64,000 nucleotides of DNA from Proteus cibi. GTDB lineage: Bacteria; Pseudomonadota; Gammaproteobacteria; Enterobacterales; Enterobacteriaceae. The notes beneath the pieces were generated by a model that had not been told where the DNA came from, made no database searches, and was given only the letters and a program-made list of their open reading frames with translations. The number at the start of each line of letters is the position of its first letter. The first letter of the stretch is position 1. Positions 59,537 to 64,000 of the stretch are shown one piece after another. The translations under genes were made by a program, and so were the position numbers. The stretch lies in the NCBI RefSeq assembly GCF_003144405.1, contig NZ_PENW01000008.1:185431-249430 (forward strand), read 5' to 3'.

Positions 59537-60979
59537 TTATTCAACCGTCAGAATACGGCATGTATTGGTGCTGCCGACGGTGCCCATTTGGTCACCTTGA
59601 GTGACTAACACTAAATCACCAGAAACTAAGAAACCTTTATCACGCAGACGACCAATTGCCTCATTAGCAGCGGCAATACCATCAGTGTGAGTACTGCAAT
59701 AAACAGGTGTTACACCACGATACAGAGCGGTCTGATTTAATGTTTTCTCATGACGCGACATTGAGAAAATAGGTAAACCTGTACTGATACGAGACATCAT
59801 GCGTGCAGTACGACCTGATTCCGTCATCGCAATAATCGCATTAACGCCTCTCATATGGTTAGCTGCATACATTGTAGACATCGCAATGGCTTCTTCCACT
59901 GTATCAAACACCATATCTAAACGGTGCTTAGAAACATTGGCAGCTGGCATTTTTTCAGCACCTAAGCAGACCTGTGCCATAGAAGCAACGGTTTCTGCGG
60001 GATATTGCCCAGCCGCGGTTTCTGCTGAAAGCATAACGGCATCAGTACCATCCAATACAGCGTTAGCAACGTCCATAACTTCGGCACGAGTTGGCATCGG
60101 ATTTGTTATCATTGATTCCATCATTTGAGTGGCAGTGATAACGACTCGATTAAGCTGACGAGCACGACGAATTAATTTTTTTTGTACGCCAACTAGCTCA
60201 GGATCACCAATTTCAACGCCTAAATCGCCACGCGCAACCATCACCACATCTGAAGCAAGAATGATTTCATCAATGATTTCATCATTAGCAACGGCTTCCG
60301 CTCGTTCTACTTTTGAAACGATTTGGCATTCACAGCCAGCATCACGGGCTAAACGACGAGCAAGGTTAAGATCTTCGCCCGTTCTTGGGAATGAAACGGC
60401 AAGGTAATCAACACCGATTTTTGCAGCCGTGATAATATCTTGCTTATCTTTTTCTGTTAATGCATCAGCAGAGAGACCACCACCGAGCTTATTAATACCT
60501 TTATTGTTAGATAAAGGGCCACCGACAGTCACTTCAGTAAAGACTTTTAAGCCATCTACTTTGAGGACTTTTAACTGAACTCGACCATCATCAAGAAGTA
60601 AAATATCGCCTGGAACCACATCGGCGGGTAAGCCTTTATAATCAATACCTACTTGATTTTGATTGCCTTCGCCTTTTTCGAGTGCCGCATCAAGTAAGAA
60701 TTTATCACCGACATTCAGGAAAACTTTTCCATCTTTAAAGGTAGATACACGGATTTTAGGACCTTGTAAATCCCCGAGAATAGCAACATGGCGACCTAAT
60801 CTTGCTGCAATTTCACGCGTGCGATTAGCACGAGCAAGATGATCTTCCGCAGAACCATGAGAGAAATTTAATCGAACAACATTTGCGCCAGCAATAATAA
60901 TTTTTTCTAAGTTATTATCACGATCTGTTGCTGGGCCTAAGGTGGTAACAATTTTTGTTCTTCTGAGCCGTCTGGACAT
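59537..60979 (-). CDS. pykA: Pyruvate kinase II
   Basis: A 480-residue protein matching the PykA subtype by length and end ([19 protein letters not shown]). It begins [26 protein letters not shown] and has the substrate motif [24 protein letters not shown] and [39 protein letters not shown]. It makes ATP and pyruvate from PEP. A Cra-like palindrome lies about 85 bp upstream. It lies next to hexR and zwf, as in E. coli. Confidence 0.97.
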   Translation of the reverse strand: MSRRLRRTKIVTTLGPATDRDNNLEKIIIAGANVVRLNFSHGSAEDHLARANRTREIAARLGRHVAILGDLQGPKIRVSTFKDGKVFLNVGDKFLLDAALEKGEGNQNQVGIDYKGLPADVVPGDILLLDDGRVQLKVLKVDGLKVFTEVTVGGPLSNNKGINKLGGGLSADALTEKDKQDIITAAKIGVDYLAVSFPRTGEDLNLARRLARDAGCECQIVSKVERAEAVANDEIIDEIILASDVVMVARGDLGVEIGDPELVGVQKKLIRRARQLNRVVITATQMMESMITNPMPTRAEVMDVANAVLDGTDAVMLSAETAAGQYPAETVASMAQVCLGAEKMPAANVSKHRLDMVFDTVEEAIAMSTMYAANHMRGVNAIIAMTESGRTARMMSRISTGLPIFSMSRHEKTLNQTALYRGVTPVYCSTHTDGIAAANEAIGRLRDKGFLVSGDLVLVTQGDQMGTVGSTNTCRILTVE

Positions 60980-61062
60980 GTATTACTCCGTTGACCTTGA
61001 ACGAAAGGTGTTGGCAATTGGATAAAACAGGGATCAAACTGAGTTTTATCCAATATGTTAAG

Positions 61063-61074
61063 TGAAACGCTTCA
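61063..61074. promoter_or_regulatory. Candidate Cra (FruR) site upstream of pykA
   Basis: TGAAACGCTTCA, one position from the symmetric Cra consensus TGAAACGTTTCA. It lies 84 bp upstream of the pykA start. Cra is a known regulator of glycolytic genes in enterobacteria; binding here is inferred. Confidence 0.5.
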
Positions 61075-61210
61075 AGCTAATTGCAACACACACTACTGTT
61101 TTCATTATATGCGAGAGTTAGCTCGCAGATATGCTACCATTTTTCAAAAACTTATCTAGTCAGGGGCACAATGGGAAGTGTGACAATACTAACAGAATAA
61201 TTAAAAACGG

Positions 61211-62053
61211 TTACTTATCAAACCGTGAATCACGTAAAGCTTCTTTGACGCGCTTCAAGTTATCTCTGAATTTTGGTCCTCGGCGTAAAATAAATCCTGT
61301 TGCGAGAACATCAATAATAGTGAGTTGTGCAAGGCGGGAGATCATCGGCATGTAAATATCGGTATCTTCAGGCACATCAAGCAAGATGGGAAGGGTCGCT
61401 TCAGAGGCTAAAAGAGAGCCTGGCGTTGTAATGGCAATCACGGCAGCATCGTTTTCACGGGCGATTTTTGCAATTTCAACTAAATTTTTAGTACGTCCTG
61501 TATGTGAAATAATCACGACCACATCACCATCAGTACTATTTATGCAACTCATACGTTGCATAATAACATCATCAAAATAAGTGACAGGAATATTAAAACG
61601 AGAAAACTTATTCATGGCATCGTGAGCAACGGCTGCGGATGCCCCCAAACCAAAAAAAGAGATTTTTTTAGCTTGTGTCAAAATATCAACGGCACGATTG
61701 ATAGTGGCGATATCAATATTATTTTTAACGTTTTCAAGTCCCGCCATTGCGGATTCAAAAATTTTATTGGTATAAGAGGAGACCGTATCGGAATCATCAA
61801 TATTACGATTTACATAAGGTGTGCCGTTGGCAATACTTTGTGCTAGTTGTAATTTGAAATCAGGAAATCCTTTTGTTGCCATACGTCGGCAAAAACGATT
61901 AACAGTCGGCTCACTGACATCAGCCGTTTTAGCCATTAAGGCAATACTTGAATGGATAACTGTTTGTGGCGCAGTTAAAACAGCCTCTGCGACTTTTTTT
62001 TCTGATTTGCTCAAGATGTCCAGATTAGACTGAACCCTTTCCAATATATTCAT
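61211..62053 (-). CDS. hexR: HexR, MurR/RpiR-family DNA-binding regulator
   Basis: A 280-residue protein. The N-terminal RpiR helix-turn-helix (about 1-77; LIHSSIALMAKTADVSEPTVNRFCRRMATKGFPDF, approximate) is followed by a SIS sugar-phosphate-binding domain (KKISFFGLGASAAVAHDAMNKFSRFNI; VVIISHTGRTKNLVEIAK). HexR senses 2-keto-3-deoxy-6-phosphogluconate and represses zwf and other central-carbon genes. It is divergent from zwf and separated by about 350 bp that contain a HexR-like box. Confidence 0.95.
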   Translation of the reverse strand: MNILERVQSNLDILSKSEKKVAEAVLTAPQTVIHSSIALMAKTADVSEPTVNRFCRRMATKGFPDFKLQLAQSIANGTPYVNRNIDDSDTVSSYTNKIFESAMAGLENVKNNIDIATINRAVDILTQAKKISFFGLGASAAVAHDAMNKFSRFNIPVTYFDDVIMQRMSCINSTDGDVVVIISHTGRTKNLVEIAKIARENDAAVIAITTPGSLLASEATLPILLDVPEDTDIYMPMISRLAQLTIIDVLATGFILRRGPKFRDNLKRVKEALRDSRFDK

Positions 62054-62404
62054 TAAATATACAGATCCTTGGCTTTGCCAATTTCAATAAAAGGAGAAAT
62101 CTATAACGGTTTTATGAAAATATACTACGCAAAGAACAAGGCTTGCAGTGTAAACCATCGGTAAACAGGGCTTTTTTCGTTAAAGTATGACGTGTGTCTA
62201 ACTTTCAAAGCTGAAAACAAGAAACAAAACTGTTGTAAAGTTACAAGAAAGGATAAAACGCTAGGCATAAAATGAAGCATTACAATATGTGTGATAAGTT
62301 AGAGACTAAAATGTGCGAGTGTATTTACTGAATACATTCAAAAGAGTACATTAATACAAAATTATGTAACAAAATTACAAAATCTCATCATGAGGAGACG
62401 TTCT
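62054..62404. other. hexR / zwf divergent regulatory region
   Basis: About 350 bp with no gene. It contains the TGTAA-N5-TTACA site at 62365-62379 and a shorter palindrome TGTAAAGTTACA at 62234-62245, whose spacing does not match the HexR consensus. Confidence 0.6.
62365..62379. promoter_or_regulatory. HexR-like operator upstream of zwf
   Basis: TGTAACAAAATTACA agrees with the HexR motif TGTAATTAAATTACA in both arms and in the 5-bp spacing. It lies 26 bp upstream of the zwf ATG, consistent with repression of zwf. Confidence 0.7.
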
Positions 62405-63880
62405 ATGGCAGCGATATCGACTGCTCAGGCCTGTGATCTGGTTATCTTCGGTACGAAAGGGGATCTCGCACGCCGTAAGCTCATTCCATCATTATATCAA
62501 TTGGAAAAAGCAGGATATATTCACCCTGACTCTCGCATTATTGGTGTCGGTCGTGCTGATTGGGATGTAGAGGCATATAAAAATGTCGCTCATGAAGCGT
62601 TAAAAACCTTTTTAAAAGAAGACATTAATCCTGAAATTTGGCAACGTTTAAGTGATCGCTTAGATTTTTGTAATCTTGATGTGAATGAAACCGACCATTT
62701 TATTGAGTTATCAAAGCATCTAAAACAAGATAAATTACCGGCTATCTATTACTTTGCTATGCCGCCAAGCACCTTTAGTGCAATGTGTCAGGGATTAGGT
62801 CATGCAAAATTAAATAAAGAGCCTAATCGTGTCGTAATGGAAAAGCCATTAGGGACAGATTTGGCGTCTTCTGTTTCTATTAACGATAGCGTGGCGAAAT
62901 ACTTTAAAGAAAGTCAAATTTATCGTATTGACCACTATTTAGGTAAAGAAACGGTTTTAAACCTATTAGCACTGCGCTTTGCAAACTCACTGTTTGTTAA
63001 CAACTGGGACAATAAAACGATTGATCATGTCCAAATTACAGTTGCAGAAGAAGTGGGTATTGAAGGACGTTGGGGATACTTTGATCAAGCAGGTCAAATG
63101 CGTGATATGGTGCAAAATCATCTATTGCAGATCCTGACGATGATTGCGATGTCACCGCCAGCGGATTTAACCGCTGACAGTATTCGTCAAGAGAAAGTGA
63201 AAGTTTTACGTTCATTACGCCGTATTGATAACACGAATATTCGTGAAAAAACGGTGCGTGGGCAATATACAGGCGGTTTTGTACAAGGTAAAAAAGTCCC
63301 CGGTTATCTTGATGAAGAAGGTGCCAATAAAACCAGCAATACAGAAACATTTGTAGCAATCCGTGCTGATATTGATAACTGGCGTTGGGCTGGTGTTCCG
63401 TTCTATTTAAGAACAGGTAAACGTCTACCAAGTAAATGCTCAGAAGTTGTGGTTTATTTTAAAAAACCAGCGCTGAATATCTTCAGTGAGACTTATCAAG
63501 AGCTACCGCAAAATAAGCTGACTATCCGTTTACAGCCAGATGAAGGTATTGATATCGAAGTGCTAAATAAAGCACCTGGGCTCGATCATAAACACCGTTT
63601 ACAAACCACTAAGCTGGACTTGAGTTTCTCTGAAACATTCAACCAAACGCATTTAGCGGATGCTTACGAGCGTTTATTGTTAGAAGCCATGCGTGGCATT
63701 CAAGCGTTGTTTGTGCGTCGTGACGAAGTGGAAGAAGCATGGAAATGGGTTGATTCAATTATCAATGCATGGGAATGCGATAATGAGCTGCCTAAGCCAT
63801 ATCAAGCGGGGACATGGGGACCTGTTGCATCTGTTGCAATGATCACGCGTGATGGTCGCTCTTGGAATGAAATTGAATAA
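62405..63880 (+). CDS. zwf: Glucose-6-phosphate 1-dehydrogenase
   Basis: A 491-residue enzyme, the same length as E. coli Zwf. It has the NADP motif CDLVIFGTKGDLARRKLIPSLYQ and the active-site RIDHYLGKETVLNLLALRFAN with the catalytic histidine region, then PFYLRTGKRLPSKCSEVVVYFK. It is the entry enzyme of the oxidative pentose phosphate pathway. The ATG at 62405 has GAGGAGACG upstream; an ATG five codons earlier overlaps that site. Confidence 0.97.
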   Translation: MAAISTAQACDLVIFGTKGDLARRKLIPSLYQLEKAGYIHPDSRIIGVGRADWDVEAYKNVAHEALKTFLKEDINPEIWQRLSDRLDFCNLDVNETDHFIELSKHLKQDKLPAIYYFAMPPSTFSAMCQGLGHAKLNKEPNRVVMEKPLGTDLASSVSINDSVAKYFKESQIYRIDHYLGKETVLNLLALRFANSLFVNNWDNKTIDHVQITVAEEVGIEGRWGYFDQAGQMRDMVQNHLLQILTMIAMSPPADLTADSIRQEKVKVLRSLRRIDNTNIREKTVRGQYTGGFVQGKKVPGYLDEEGANKTSNTETFVAIRADIDNWRWAGVPFYLRTGKRLPSKCSEVVVYFKKPALNIFSETYQELPQNKLTIRLQPDEGIDIEVLNKAPGLDHKHRLQTTKLDLSFSETFNQTHLADAYERLLLEAMRGIQALFVRRDEVEEAWKWVDSIINAWECDNELPKPYQAGTWGPVASVAMITRDGRSWNEIE

Positions 63881-63921
63881 TTGATTTTGATGGTCAATTC
63901 TAAGAAGAAAACACCCAGTTA

Positions 63922-64000
63922 TGAACTGCACCCCAAAAGTTGGACACCAACTTTGGGGTGTTTTTCTATGGCTAAATATTCTCTTGATTTTAAACTAAAT
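63922..64000 (+). mobile_element. Left end of an IS3-family insertion sequence (cut by the window edge)
   Basis: TGAACTGCACCCCAAAAGTTGG is typical of terminal inverted repeats of the IS150-like branch of IS3. An internal hairpin CACCCCAAAAGTTGG / CCAACTTTGGGGTG follows, then the start of a small transposase ORF at 63968. The other end and the target duplication lie outside the window. Confidence 0.75.
63968..64000 (+). CDS. IS3-family transposase OrfA (partial, first 11 codons)
   Basis: The ORF opens MAKYSLDFKLN, the usual beginning of IS150-type OrfA proteins (helix-turn-helix of the transposase), immediately inside the IS end. Only 33 bp are in the window. Confidence 0.65.
   Translation, partial: MAKYSLDFKLN

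Noticed and set aside
62234..62245. Second HexR site (TGTAAAGTTACA) in the hexR-zwf gap
   Set aside because: The arms match, but the spacer is 2 bp instead of 5, so it does not fit the HexR motif.

Overview
The window is a low-GC enterobacterial chromosome segment. Gene content and order point to Proteus or a close relative in the Morganellaceae: ychF-pth-ychH-prs-ispE-lolB-hemA-prfA-prmC-sirB1-kdsA, ghrA...ycdY-yceB-mdtH-rimJ-murJ, argS-yecM-cutC, cmoB-cmoA-yecN-aspS-nudB-yebC-ruvCAB, znuBCA-mepM-lpxM-pykA-hexR-zwf. These blocks match E. coli in order, but codon and base use are much more AT-rich. Species is an inference from composition and synteny; no rRNA is present.

Left part (1-7.8 kb): a GntR-regulated TAXI-type TRAP uptake operon (GntR partial at the edge, fused permease, binding protein), a DedA membrane protein, and an energy-coupling-factor (ECF) transporter operon of unknown substrate (two ATPases, T subunit, S subunit) downstream of a PPC/DUF296 gene.

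7.8-12.4 kb is accessory DNA. It holds an isolated, very AT-rich gene whose C-terminal half matches the Salmonella SopA / E. coli NleL family of HECT-like ubiquitin ligase effectors, including the catalytic-cysteine motif. Next come a nucleotidyltransferase, and a Fic enzyme facing a 54-residue ORF that carries a Fic-antitoxin-like motif. A dispersed palindromic repeat closes the block.

12.6-25.8 kb is housekeeping: translation (ychF, pth, prfA, prmC), PRPP, isoprenoid, lipoprotein, heme and Kdo synthesis, then a TIGR01212 radical-SAM protein and the SulP transporter DauA. A tRNA-Ser(GGA) with its own terminator follows.

26.7-38.3 kb is the ghrA-ycdY-yceB-mdtH-rimJ-murJ backbone with two insertions. 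One is a second isolated AT-rich 969-codon gene of secreted-effector character between ghrA and ycdY, where E. coli has ycdX. The other is a GNAT/TetR divergent pair with two operator palindromes. About 1 kb of gene-poor AT-rich DNA follows murJ.

39.7-64 kb is again mostly core: argS, yecM, cutC, an ABC-F ATPase behind a leader with mutually exclusive hairpins, cmoAB, aspS, nudB, yebC, ruvCAB, an orphan DarG-type macrodomain, the Zur-boxed znuABC locus, mepM, lpxM, pykA (Cra-like site), hexR and zwf (HexR-like site). The right edge enters what looks like an IS3-family insertion sequence.

The most interesting content is the pair of solitary effector-like genes (8153-10129 and 27924-30833), both on the plus strand, both far more AT-rich than their neighbours, with no type III secretion apparatus or chaperone gene in the window. 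The second most interesting is the ABC-F leader.
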